64,000 nucleotides of DNA. It comes from JAJYKC01 sp035545735. GTDB lineage: Bacteria; Acidobacteriota; Terriglobia; Bryobacterales; Bryobacteraceae. The stretch is from assembly GCA_035545735.1 (NCBI GenBank), contig DASZXS010000054.1, positions 1 to 64,000 of the forward strand. Direction: 5' to 3'. How positions within the stretch are numbered: the first letter of the stretch is position 1; the number at the start of each line of letters is the position of its first letter. Under the pieces are notes generated by a model. It saw only the letters and a program-made list of their open reading frames with translations, did no database searches and was not told the origin of the DNA. The translations under genes were made by a program, and so were the position numbers. Shown here piece after piece: positions 52,656-60,426 of this stretch.

Positions 52656-53215
52656 TATTGCTTCCCTTGGGAACCCAGATTGGAAGCTTGGGCTTCCTTC
52701 AAAACCTGTTTATCGGACTCGGTCATTTGCGATTTCTTCGTGGTCCAGGTTTGGGTTCCGAACGGAGTCGTCTTTTGGAACTGGTAGCTGTCTCCCAGGT
52801 CCTTCACACGGGGGGCGTTTGGCTCACCGGCCGCCTGCGCGCGCTCGGCCTGTTTCCGTTCGTCGCTCTCGCGATAGCGGTTCATCCCGAACGGCGTCTT
52901 GCGGTAGATCCAGGCCGTGCCCTGGGGGTCCGTCCAACGCCAGCTTGACGGATCCAGCTTCGTCGCGCCCGCCGGCAGCTCCACCCCCGCGCCGTGATGA
53001 ACGGCGCCGGCCGGCTTGAACGCGCCGAGAGCGGGAGCGGTCTTTGTGACGCGCCCGGCGGGCTTGGCGTGCGCGCCGGGTTTGGACGCCGGCTGCGCGG
53101 ATTTCGACGGGGCCGCCGCGGGCTTGGCCGCGCGGGAGGTTTGCGCCGCCAGTGGAAGCGCGGCGGAAACCGCCGCGATCGCGATTGCGGTGTGAATTCT
53201 GTTGACCATCTTCAT
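52655..53215 (-). CDS. exported protein of unknown function in the secretion operon
   Basis: 186 residues. A signal peptide (MKMVNRIHTAIAIAAVSAALPLAAQ) is followed by an Ala/Lys/Pro linker (residues 26-75, RAAKPAAAPSKSAQPASKPG) and two related short motifs, IYRKTPFGMNRYRE and FQKTTPFGTQTWTT, about 50 residues apart. No family is recognised. It sits between gspC-like and gspD, overlapping gspD by 1 nt. The position suggests a periplasmic partner of the secretin, perhaps a pilotin or assembly factor without a lipobox. Other explanations are open. Confidence 0.8.
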   Translation of the reverse strand: MKMVNRIHTAIAIAAVSAALPLAAQTSRAAKPAAAPSKSAQPASKPGAHAKPAGRVTKTAPALGAFKPAGAVHHGAGVELPAGATKLDPSSWRWTDPQGTAWIYRKTPFGMNRYRESDERKQAERAQAAGEPNAPRVKDLGDSYQFQKTTPFGTQTWTTKKSQMTESDKQVLKEAQASNLGSQGKQ

Positions 53216-53257
53216 CTGAAATTCCTAATCTCCTTGAATCTTTCCCGGGAATTGCGC

Positions 53258-54034
53258 CTAATGGGACGCTTCCCAATAACAGGACTTGCCGCCGGGAGAA
53301 AACGGGTTGCTCGCCTGTCTCTTCACTTTTCCATCGACGACCGTCCCGACTGGAGAGGTGTCGCCCGGATTGCACGCGTAGAAGTCCCGCCCCATCGACT
53401 GCCCTGGCCTTTGGAGGTCCTGTGGCGACAGGGATGCCGCGGGCTGCGATGGCTGGGACTTTTCATCGGCGTCGGCCGCACGGCTGGCCGCGTCGGCGGC
53501 GGTGACGGCTTTCCTGGCGCTCGAAGTTTCCGGAGGAGGAGAATAGTCCACCAGTTCCGATATCGGCTTCTTAAATTCCTTGCCGTCCCAGGTAAAAACG
53601 ACATCCGTACTATCGATCGACGCCACCGTGAACGCCCCAACCGTATCGCCCACCTTGTATCCTTTCTGGTCGTTCTTCCCTTTTTGGCTCAAAATAATCG
53701 TCGGCGGAAGATCCCCAAATAGAATGACGCCATGAGCCACCGGAAAAGGCGGAACTGGTTTTACCGGAGGCGGTTTTACCGGATCGAGAATCACGTTGGG
53801 ATTGCGATCGGGCGTAAACAACATCTCTTGCGCCACTTCCGCGTACTGCGACGGCGATACGGGCGGCGTGTGCGCTGGAGGCGTTGGAGGCGGCGCCTTT
53901 ACCGCGCGCGGCCTCTGCTCCAGCATGCGTTGGTGGCGGCTGGCCGATTCGAGATAATTTTGACGGATCTGGTAGGCGATAAAGGCCGCAATCAGCACCA
54001 GCGCGATGTTCAGCAACAGCAGTTTCTTCTTCAT
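53258..54034 (-). CDS. gspC: GspC-like inner-membrane clamp protein
   Basis: 258 residues from the ATG at 54034 (upstream in-frame extension rejected because it overlaps gspM). A single membrane helix (LLLLNIALVLIAAFIAYQI, about 4-22), a Pro-rich linker, then a homology region (GVILFGDLPPTIILSQKG...YKVGDTVGAFTVASIDSTDVVF) that matches the GspC HR domain contacting the secretin. A PDZ domain is absent; the C-terminal 80 residues are disordered-looking. It starts 4 bp after the gspM-like stop. Confidence 0.82.
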   Translation of the reverse strand: MKKKLLLLNIALVLIAAFIAYQIRQNYLESASRHQRMLEQRPRAVKAPPPTPPAHTPPVSPSQYAEVAQEMLFTPDRNPNVILDPVKPPPVKPVPPFPVAHGVILFGDLPPTIILSQKGKNDQKGYKVGDTVGAFTVASIDSTDVVFTWDGKEFKKPISELVDYSPPPETSSARKAVTAADAASRAADADEKSQPSQPAASLSPQDLQRPGQSMGRDFYACNPGDTSPVGTVVDGKVKRQASNPFSPGGKSCYWEASH

Positions 54035-54038
54035 GGCG

Positions 54039-54701
54039 TCACCGGGAATATCCGGCGGGAAGCAAGGCGCCGCGCGGATCGCCGAATCCATCCATACTCC
54101 CGGCGCGATCCGGAACGGCCAGTCTGTTCGTTGGAACCAGGCTGCGCGGCACAACACCCGCTACCGTGAGATGCACCGGGATCGTTTTTTGTTTTGGATG
54201 CGCCATGCTGATCCTGAGATGATCGGTCGCCACCATTTCCGGAGCCGCGGCGAGGTCGGCCAGCATATTCACCAACTGTTCGATACGGCACTCGAAGGAA
54301 ACCGTGACCTTGACGACGCCATAGCTGGCTCCCAGGGGCTCTGGCGGGCTTAACTCCGACTGTCTCACGTCCACGGGCGGATTGGCATTCTTCGCGACCC
54401 TCTTGATTACTTCGAGCAGTTGCGACTGAGCCTGGCCCACGGTGGCGGCCTGCAATATTCCTTTCTCATGCTTCGCCAGATCCGCCGTTAATTCCTTGAG
54501 GCGTTCCTGCTTCACCGGCGCCGTGGCGGCGAAGCTGCGCAATTGGGTCAGCCTCTTTTCCGCGCCTTCGATCGTTTCCGTCTGTCCAACCACGGCTTGC
54601 GGCGAGCCTTTGGCCATGGTCGAAATCCAAAGAACGGCCGCCAGCACCACCGCGCCGCCCAGCACCCACAGCGCCCTTTTGTCGCGGTCCTGAAGCGTCA
54701 C
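54039..54701 (-). CDS. gspM: GspM/PilO-like inner-membrane assembly protein
   Basis: 220 residues: one N-terminal membrane helix (VLGGAVVLAAVLWIST, about 11-28), a coiled-coil (EGAEKRLTQLRSFAATAPVKQERLKELTADL) and a ferredoxin-like domain (ASYGVVKVTVSFECRIEQLVNMLADLAAAPEMV), the plan of GspM and PilO. It partners GspL. The gene overlaps gspL by 4 bp (ATGA type). Confidence 0.85.
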   Translation of the reverse strand: MTLQDRDKRALWVLGGAVVLAAVLWISTMAKGSPQAVVGQTETIEGAEKRLTQLRSFAATAPVKQERLKELTADLAKHEKGILQAATVGQAQSQLLEVIKRVAKNANPPVDVRQSELSPPEPLGASYGVVKVTVSFECRIEQLVNMLADLAAAPEMVATDHLRISMAHPKQKTIPVHLTVAGVVPRSLVPTNRLAVPDRAGSMDGFGDPRGALLPAGYSR

Positions 54702-56032
54702 TTACCCGTTCCTTTCCGCTGGCTGCGGATCCGGAACGTTTCGAATGCTCCGGCCCGCGTCAGTGGCATGGCGAACTCCGAATTGCTCAGGCCGCGAATC
54801 TGATCCAGGCTCTTCACCACGGTGTCGGCATGGTCGGTGTCGCCGAAAATATCCAGTTGCGCGGCGGTCAGATCGAGCGATCGCAGCCACGTGGGCGGGG
54901 GGAGCGCCTTAGTCACATCGGCCAGCATATCCATGTCGCTCTTCGAGCGCATGCGAAACGCATCCAAAGTCTGAATGCGCTGGCGCGCATCCGCAATCTT
55001 ACGGTCGATTGCCTGCACTCGCAGCGCCCGTTCGCCGGTGGATTGAATCTGCTGCTGCAATTCGCTCTTGTAGCGGTGATTCTCCACCGCCCCCGATATT
55101 CCGAGCGCCGCCGCCAGAAGCAAAACCACCGACGCCAGCACCGCGGTGGGTATAAAAATGGCCCTCGATCCGCCCTGGCGCTGCTCCGGAGGCAGCAGAT
55201 TTAAAGGAAGCGCCAGCCGGGGACAAGCCCCGGCCAGCGCTGCCGCATAGGGCACGGCGTTGCGGGATAAATCAAAATCGTCCGGAAGCGCGGCGGGCGC
55301 GGGGAGCACACCGGCAAAATTGGTGGGCTCCATCTCCGGATTGAGCCGGAGCTCGGAGAGCGCCATTCCCCGCGCACGTTCCGCGGGCGCGTGGATCAGC
55401 GCGGAAAAAATTCCATGCGCTTCACTCTCTCCATAAACCTCGGTCTGCCCGTCCATCTCCTCCAGGGCCAGAAATCCCTCGGCGGGAGGATAGGAGAGGA
55501 GCCGCGAAGCCCCGTAAAACGCTGCCGCGGAAAAAGTGAGCGCGGCAAGTTTGACGCCGGCCTCGGCGAAGAGCGTGGTGTAATAGTCGACCGTCGCGCG
55601 CCGGGCAATGCCCACCAGGACCGTGTCCGGCTTCCCGATGCGAGCCCATCCGGAAACCGGATCTGTTTCCGGATAGGGGTGCAGCGAATCCATCTGAAAC
55701 TGCAGCGCCCCGTCAATGTCTTTCCTGGCGACTCCCGGCAGAGGGACCGGACGCACCGTTACTTCATCCCGGCGAACCACCGCCACCGCGGATAGATATC
55801 CGACGCCCAGCTTGGCCAGAAAATTCGCGTATACCGCGCCCCACTCAGAGGCGGGCTGATTGCGGAAATCGTGAATGGTGAGCGAGCCGAGAATGCGCAC
55901 CCCGGAAGGCCGCACCCGCGCCACCACAACGTTTAAATGCCGCGGGCCGGCCTCAATGCCTACGCCGGTTCCAATCGCCAGCCATTTCCGGGCATCCCGA
56001 AGCGCCTGGTTCCAGTTTCCGTCCATACTCAA
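54698..56032 (-). CDS. gspL: GspL-like protein: actin-fold PilM domain joined to PilN-like domain
   Basis: 444 residues. The cytoplasmic part (about 1-270; RHLNVVVARVRPSGVRILGSLTI, VRRDEVTVRPVPLPGVARKDIDGALQFQMDSLHPYP, VDYYTTLFAEAGVKLAALTFSAAAF) resembles the PilM/GspL actin-like fold. A membrane helix (AVLASVVLLLAAALGI, about 295-312) leads to a coiled-coil and a PilN-like periplasmic ferredoxin fold (ALPPPTWLRSLDLTAAQLDIFGDTDHADTV). It links the ATPase to the assembly platform. It precedes gspM in the operon. Confidence 0.86.
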   Translation of the reverse strand: MSMDGNWNQALRDARKWLAIGTGVGIEAGPRHLNVVVARVRPSGVRILGSLTIHDFRNQPASEWGAVYANFLAKLGVGYLSAVAVVRRDEVTVRPVPLPGVARKDIDGALQFQMDSLHPYPETDPVSGWARIGKPDTVLVGIARRATVDYYTTLFAEAGVKLAALTFSAAAFYGASRLLSYPPAEGFLALEEMDGQTEVYGESEAHGIFSALIHAPAERARGMALSELRLNPEMEPTNFAGVLPAPAALPDDFDLSRNAVPYAAALAGACPRLALPLNLLPPEQRQGGSRAIFIPTAVLASVVLLLAAALGISGAVENHRYKSELQQQIQSTGERALRVQAIDRKIADARQRIQTLDAFRMRSKSDMDMLADVTKALPPPTWLRSLDLTAAQLDIFGDTDHADTVVKSLDQIRGLSNSEFAMPLTRAGAFETFRIRSQRKGTGK

Positions 56033-56042
56033 CGTTCCAGGC

Positions 56043-57086
56043 TCACTGCTGCGAAAGCTCCCCGGTCTGAATCTCCGGCGCCTGATAGGGCGTGCCGCTT
56101 ACCGAGGTGGCGCTGTCATACCAGCGGAGGATGTGAAAGGGTGGATCCCACTGGCTGGGTAGCATCTTCACCATGGCCGACACCGTTCGACTCATATCCG
56201 ATAGTTTCCCATCCGGAAGCCGCATCCGCGCGGTCGCTTTCAAAGTTGTGATCGTTCCCCCTCCAATGACCAGCTTGCCGTTCGCACGCGAGCCCGCCAG
56301 CAAGCCCCCCACCACACCGGCCGAGGGGATCGCCCGTACGGCCCGCATCGCGAGCAGTTCATGAATCGAACCGCCGCTCACTCCCAGCATGCTCAAAATC
56401 GCGGGTTGCACTGTGTTCACGTCGAATTCTGAAACCGAGCCATATACGGATACGCAGTCCTTGAGTCCCCCAAAGGGAACCAGCGTCCCATCCGGCCCGG
56501 GTCTGAATCCACCGTAGAAGATCTCCGGCGTCATACCGCGCACCAGCAGGAGCTCCTCTATCTCTTCAAAAGACGCGTGCCGGGCGCGAAAAGACGGAGT
56601 CAGGGACAGATAATACGCATCCATCATGGATGGGCCGTCGCCGGCGACAGGCGTCCGCCAGTCGACGATCGCCTGGGCGATGGTGTTGGCGCGGTCCGGC
56701 TCCGTCCCCAGGGCCTGGAGCAAGCGGAGAAGATCTTCGCGAGAGGCATGATTGATATCCAGCTTCGATTTCTCCGGAATCACCTCAACATCCACCGCTC
56801 CGTTGGGGTACTCGTAGTGAATGCGGGGCATCGGGGAGTGGAAGAAGAGCGGCTCGCCATCCTCGGTGCGATAGTTGTTGCTCCCCCAAAGAATCCACAA
56901 AATTCCCCGGTACACGGAACCCTGCGCCAGATAGTAGGCGCCTAGCGACTCTTTTTCGGTGGATACGCGATCGGTCTCCGCCCGGACCGTGTTCGCAACC
57001 GTGAAGGCGATGGCCGCCAGCGCCGCCACCAGCCACAGCACGGCCAGGAGAGCCGAGCCGCGCTGATCCGTTTCGCTATTCCGCAT
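56043..57086 (-). CDS. gspK: minor pseudopilin GspK
   Basis: 347 residues. N-terminal prepilin segment GSALLAVLWLVAALAAIAFTVAN, with Gly before the hydrophobic helix and no Glu5, as expected for GspK. The large globular domain has INHASREDLLRLLQALGTEPDRANTIAQAIVDWR, the helix-hairpin-helix-like region of GspK. It caps the pseudopilus. The start overlaps gspJ by 11 bp. Confidence 0.93.
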   Translation of the reverse strand: MRNSETDQRGSALLAVLWLVAALAAIAFTVANTVRAETDRVSTEKESLGAYYLAQGSVYRGILWILWGSNNYRTEDGEPLFFHSPMPRIHYEYPNGAVDVEVIPEKSKLDINHASREDLLRLLQALGTEPDRANTIAQAIVDWRTPVAGDGPSMMDAYYLSLTPSFRARHASFEEIEELLLVRGMTPEIFYGGFRPGPDGTLVPFGGLKDCVSVYGSVSEFDVNTVQPAILSMLGVSGGSIHELLAMRAVRAIPSAGVVGGLLAGSRANGKLVIGGGTITTLKATARMRLPDGKLSDMSRTVSAMVKMLPSQWDPPFHILRWYDSATSVSGTPYQAPEIQTGELSQQ

Positions 57087-57825
57087 ACGGCCCCAGCGGC
57101 AGGCGCGTCACATGCACCGGAATGGTGAGCGGCAAAAGCTGCACCGACGCGGTATCCGCGTCCAGGGGCAGCATCACAATACGAATCGCCTGCGGCAGCA
57201 CCGGGCGCGTCCAGTGCGTGACCCATCGCGCCGGCTCATTATCGCGCGGCGGCTGAAGGAATACGAAACTGCAGGCGCTGAGTTTGTCCGCGAGCACAAA
57301 CGAGCCGGGTCCCACCGAGATAGGAACAAAAACCGGCGCCGGCTCCCCGTTTTCGCCCGGCTCTTTCCCCGAGCAGAATCCGGTGGTCGAAAAAGGCCCG
57401 CTATATAGATGTTCGTTCACAACCAATCGCACGCCCACGCCTTGGTCCCCCGGAATGACTTGAAATTCCAGGATGCGGGGCATTCCGCGCGACCCCTCTT
57501 GCAAGGAAAAAGTGGAAGCGAAGCGCATCGAGCCGGGCTCGCCCTCGAAAAAAGCGATTTTTTCGCCCGGCGCTTGCGGGTCACCGCCGCCGCACTTCGC
57601 GGTCACGGGCAAAATTCCGGCCACTTGCTGCCGGAGAATCCTTTCCACTCCGGTGACCCGCCTGTTGTGCATCAACTTGTCGTTGGATTTTTGCATGGCG
57701 TTGAAACCGACCCGCATCGCCATCAGCAATCCCAAAGAAATCAGCGCCACCAGCATCACCGCAATCGTCACTTCGATCAGCGTGAAGCCTCGCCGGACGG
57801 CCCGGATGGCTCGCGAGCGCTTCAT
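57076..57825 (-). CDS. gspJ: minor pseudopilin GspJ
   Basis: 249 residues from the ATG at 57825; the longer frame upstream is a shadow of gspI. Prepilin motif RRGFTLIEVTIAVMLVALISLGLLMA with Glu5, then a beta-rich domain (KIAFFEGEPGSMRFASTFSL, RILEFQVIPGDQGVGVRLVVNEHL). It belongs to the tip complex with GspI and GspK. Starts 4 bp inside gspI. Confidence 0.9.
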   Translation of the reverse strand: MKRSRAIRAVRRGFTLIEVTIAVMLVALISLGLLMAMRVGFNAMQKSNDKLMHNRRVTGVERILRQQVAGILPVTAKCGGGDPQAPGEKIAFFEGEPGSMRFASTFSLQEGSRGMPRILEFQVIPGDQGVGVRLVVNEHLYSGPFSTTGFCSGKEPGENGEPAPVFVPISVGPGSFVLADKLSACSFVFLQPPRDNEPARWVTHWTRPVLPQAIRIVMLPLDADTASVQLLPLTIPVHVTRLPLGPYAE

Positions 57826-58250
57826 TCCGCTATGGCCCCCTCGCCCAGTTTGACGGGACGGTAGCCCTGCAGGCGAAACGTCTGGGTCACGCCGGCGGCG
57901 GAATCCCACCATACTTCGAGATCGATGCGCTCCAGAATCTGGCTGCCGCGCGGGGCATTCGGCGGCTTCTCGAAATTCGAGATTTGAGCCCGCCATCCGG
58001 CCTTGCGCCCGCCGGTGACCGCTTCATCCCAGCCGCCTTCGATCTGTGTGTTTTGCGGCAATTTCGGCTCGGAAAGAAGCTCGTCCATTTTCTGCCTCGC
58101 CAGCAGGATGGTCCGGTCAACGGTGGTGGTGCGCGACGCATTCCGAAGCGACGTGCTGAGCGCGGCCAGCAGGGTAGTGACGGCGATCGCCATGATGGCC
58201 GTCGCAACCAGTACTTCGAGCAGCGTAAAGCCGCGCGCCTTGCCCTTCAT
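57822..58250 (-). CDS. gspI: minor pseudopilin GspI
   Basis: 142 residues from the ATG at 58250. Prepilin motif ARGFTLLEVLVATAIMAIAVTTLLAALS, then RQKMDELLSEPKL and EVWWDSAAGVTQTFRLQGYRP, typical of GspI. The start overlaps the gspH stop (TAATG). Confidence 0.91.
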   Translation of the reverse strand: MKGKARGFTLLEVLVATAIMAIAVTTLLAALSTSLRNASRTTTVDRTILLARQKMDELLSEPKLPQNTQIEGGWDEAVTGGRKAGWRAQISNFEKPPNAPRGSQILERIDLEVWWDSAAGVTQTFRLQGYRPVKLGEGAIAE

Positions 58251-58726
58251 TACGACCCCGGAGACCCCACCGACGGAACCCCGGTTACCGGGTCCACCTG
58301 CACAGTCCGCAGCATCCCGCGCCGGTTCGTCAGGGTCACACCCATCGCCGGCGCCGTTCCGCCCGGATAAAGAAAGAAACTCCGTTCCTTCGCGTCCGGT
58401 TGCCCGGGCGCGGGCAGGATATTGGTGATCGTCACAGAATCCGGCAACTGCAAGTCCCGCCGGAACCCGGCGCGGCTGGAGATCATCCACAACCGGTTGT
58501 CCGCCGGAGAAATTACGACTTCGATCGCTTCCTGCCGGCGGCCGGCAAGATTCAAGGCGGAGTTAAAAAACGTTGCAATATTCCGCGCCGCGCCGCTCAA
58601 GCGGAGCGAGTCCACGCCCGAGCTGACCGAGGGAAAACTGATTCCCACCATCAGCGCGATGAGCAGCGTCACCACCATCATTTCGATCAGGGTGACGCCC
58701 CGCTCGGCGGACTTCCTTTTAGTCAT
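58250..58726 (-). CDS. gspH: minor pseudopilin GspH
   Basis: 158 residues. Prepilin motif ERGVTLIEMMVVTLLIALMVGISFPSVS, then a GspH/FimT-like domain (LNLAGRRQEAIEVVISPADNRLWMIS). It joins the GspG filament to the GspI-J-K tip. Overlaps gspG by 8 bp. Confidence 0.92.
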   Translation of the reverse strand: MTKRKSAERGVTLIEMMVVTLLIALMVGISFPSVSSGVDSLRLSGAARNIATFFNSALNLAGRRQEAIEVVISPADNRLWMISSRAGFRRDLQLPDSVTITNILPAPGQPDAKERSFFLYPGGTAPAMGVTLTNRRGMLRTVQVDPVTGVPSVGSPGS

Positions 58727-59180
58727 TCTTCCAGCTCACAATGTCCGCGTTATTTCCGTCGCCGCCGGCCTGGCCATCGGCGCCGAGTGAAATAACGTCC
58801 GGCTCGTCGCCGTGGTCGCCCGGAAACTTGTAGATATAGGCCCGTCCCCAGGGGTCGGTGGGAACATCTTTTGGCAGATAAGGGCCATTCCAGTTGTTGA
58901 CCCCCTCGGGCTTGGCGCGGAGCGATTGCAAGCCTTGCTCCGTCGTGGGATAGACGCCCGTGTCGAGCTTAAAAGCGCCGAGCGCGGTCATGAACGAATT
59001 CACCTGCGCCGTCGCTTGCACGCGGCGCGCCTTGTCCGCCTGGCGCATCATGGCCGGCACCACCAGCGCCGCAAATAGCGCGATGATGGTCACCACCACG
59101 AGCATCTCGATCAGAGTGACGCCGGCTTGTCTCCGCCGCCTCCGCGTCAGTTCGCGTAGGACGCGCTCATTCCTGGTCAT
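58719..59180 (-). CDS. gspG: major pseudopilin GspG
   Basis: 153 residues. A basic leader (ELTRRRRRQ) precedes the prepilin motif AGVTLIEMLVVVTIIALFAALVVP with Glu5. The GspG body follows: GVYPTTEQGLQSLRAKPEG, WNGPYLPKDVPTDPWGRAYIYKFPG and DVISLGADGQAGGDGNNADI with the calcium-binding loop. This is the structural subunit of the pseudopilus. It lies 18 bp after the next gene upstream is not; gspF follows it downstream by 18 bp... order is gspE, gspF, then gspG. Confidence 0.96.
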   Translation of the reverse strand: MTRNERVLRELTRRRRRQAGVTLIEMLVVVTIIALFAALVVPAMMRQADKARRVQATAQVNSFMTALGAFKLDTGVYPTTEQGLQSLRAKPEGVNNWNGPYLPKDVPTDPWGRAYIYKFPGDHGDEPDVISLGADGQAGGDGNNADIVSWKND

Positions 59181-59198
59181 GGATATTCCTCTTTTCTC

Positions 59199-60419
59199 CT
59201 AAACCGCCACATCGTTGAGGCTGGTGATCGCCAATAGAATACTGAGCACCAGAACGCCGACAATCAGGCCCATGATCAAAATGACCAAAGGCTCGAACAG
59301 CGCGGTAAAGCGCTTGATGGCGGCCTTGGTATCATTTTCGTAAATATCCGCCATCCGGTTGAACATGGAGTCCAGGCGGCCGGTTTCCTCGCCCACGCCC
59401 AGCAGATGCGCGGCCAGCGGCGGGAATTCTCCCGCGCGCTTCAAGGGACCCGAGATTCCTTCTCCGCGCTTCACTCCCTGCGCAACTTTATCGAGTGAAC
59501 GGGCAATGCGTTTGTTGTTCAGAATCGCGCCGGCGATTCCCAGGGATTGCACCAGCGGCACGCTGTTCGCCACCAGTGTTCCCATCGCCCGCGCAAATCG
59601 CGCCGTCTCCGCCTTGCGCAGGGCGTCGCCCAAAAGCGGAACCTTCAGCCGGATGGAATCCCACCAGAAGCGCCCTTCGCGAGTCCGGATATAGAAGACC
59701 AGCCCCACCGTGCATGCCGCCGCCACCAGGAAAATCCATAGCCCGTAAGCGCGCAGAAAATTGCTCGACTCGATCAAGACCTTGGTAGGCAAAGGCATCG
59801 GCGCGCGCGCCTGCTCAAACACTTCCGCAAACTTCGGCACTACGAAATTCAGCAGCACCGTGATGGAGGCCGCGCCGACGGTCGCGAGCAGCGCCGGATA
59901 AACCATCGCGGAAATAATGTATCCGCGAAGGTCGTCGCGGGTCCGCTCGAATTCGCTGAGGCGTTCGAACACCAGCGCCAGCGAGCCGCTCGCTTCGCCG
60001 GCGCGGACCATATTGATATAGAGATCGGAAAAATAATCCGGATGCGTGCCCAGGCTGTCAGCCAGGGACTTTCCGCTCTTGAGCACCCGAAGCACGTCGA
60101 GCACAATGTAGCGGAAACTCACTTTTTCGGTTAGCTCGCCGCAGATGGCCAGGGAGCGGTCCACGGGAACCCCCGCATTGAGAAGCGTGGACATCTCCTG
60201 CGTAAAAAACAGGACGCCGCGCCGCTTGCCGGCGCCGATAGAGGGCAGCTTTAACTCAAAGGATTGTTTCTGCTGCTGGACGCCGACATAGACCGGCGTC
60301 AGGCCCTGTCTGCGCAATTCCTGCGCCACGCGCCTGTCGGTCTCCGCGGTCAGGGTACCGGTTCGCACCTTGCCGTCCGAAGCCACCGCCTTGAAGTAGA
60401 AGCTGGTCATGCGATTCAA
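59199..60419 (-). CDS. gspF: type II secretion platform protein GspF
   Basis: 406 residues, the standard GspF length. Two GspF domains, each starting near FFTQEMSTLLNAGVPVDRSLAICGEL and FARAMGTLVANSVPLVQSLGIAGAI, and three membrane helices (YPALLATVGAASITVLLNFVVP, LWIFLVAAACTVGLVFYI and ILIMGLIVGVLVLSILLAI). It is the inner-membrane platform for the pseudopilus and binds the GspE ATPase. The gene begins 7 bp after gspE ends. Confidence 0.97.
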   Translation of the reverse strand: MNRMTSFYFKAVASDGKVRTGTLTAETDRRVAQELRRQGLTPVYVGVQQQKQSFELKLPSIGAGKRRGVLFFTQEMSTLLNAGVPVDRSLAICGELTEKVSFRYIVLDVLRVLKSGKSLADSLGTHPDYFSDLYINMVRAGEASGSLALVFERLSEFERTRDDLRGYIISAMVYPALLATVGAASITVLLNFVVPKFAEVFEQARAPMPLPTKVLIESSNFLRAYGLWIFLVAAACTVGLVFYIRTREGRFWWDSIRLKVPLLGDALRKAETARFARAMGTLVANSVPLVQSLGIAGAILNNKRIARSLDKVAQGVKRGEGISGPLKRAGEFPPLAAHLLGVGEETGRLDSMFNRMADIYENDTKAAIKRFTALFEPLVILIMGLIVGVLVLSILLAITSLNDVAV

Positions 60420-60426
60420 GCGCCGG

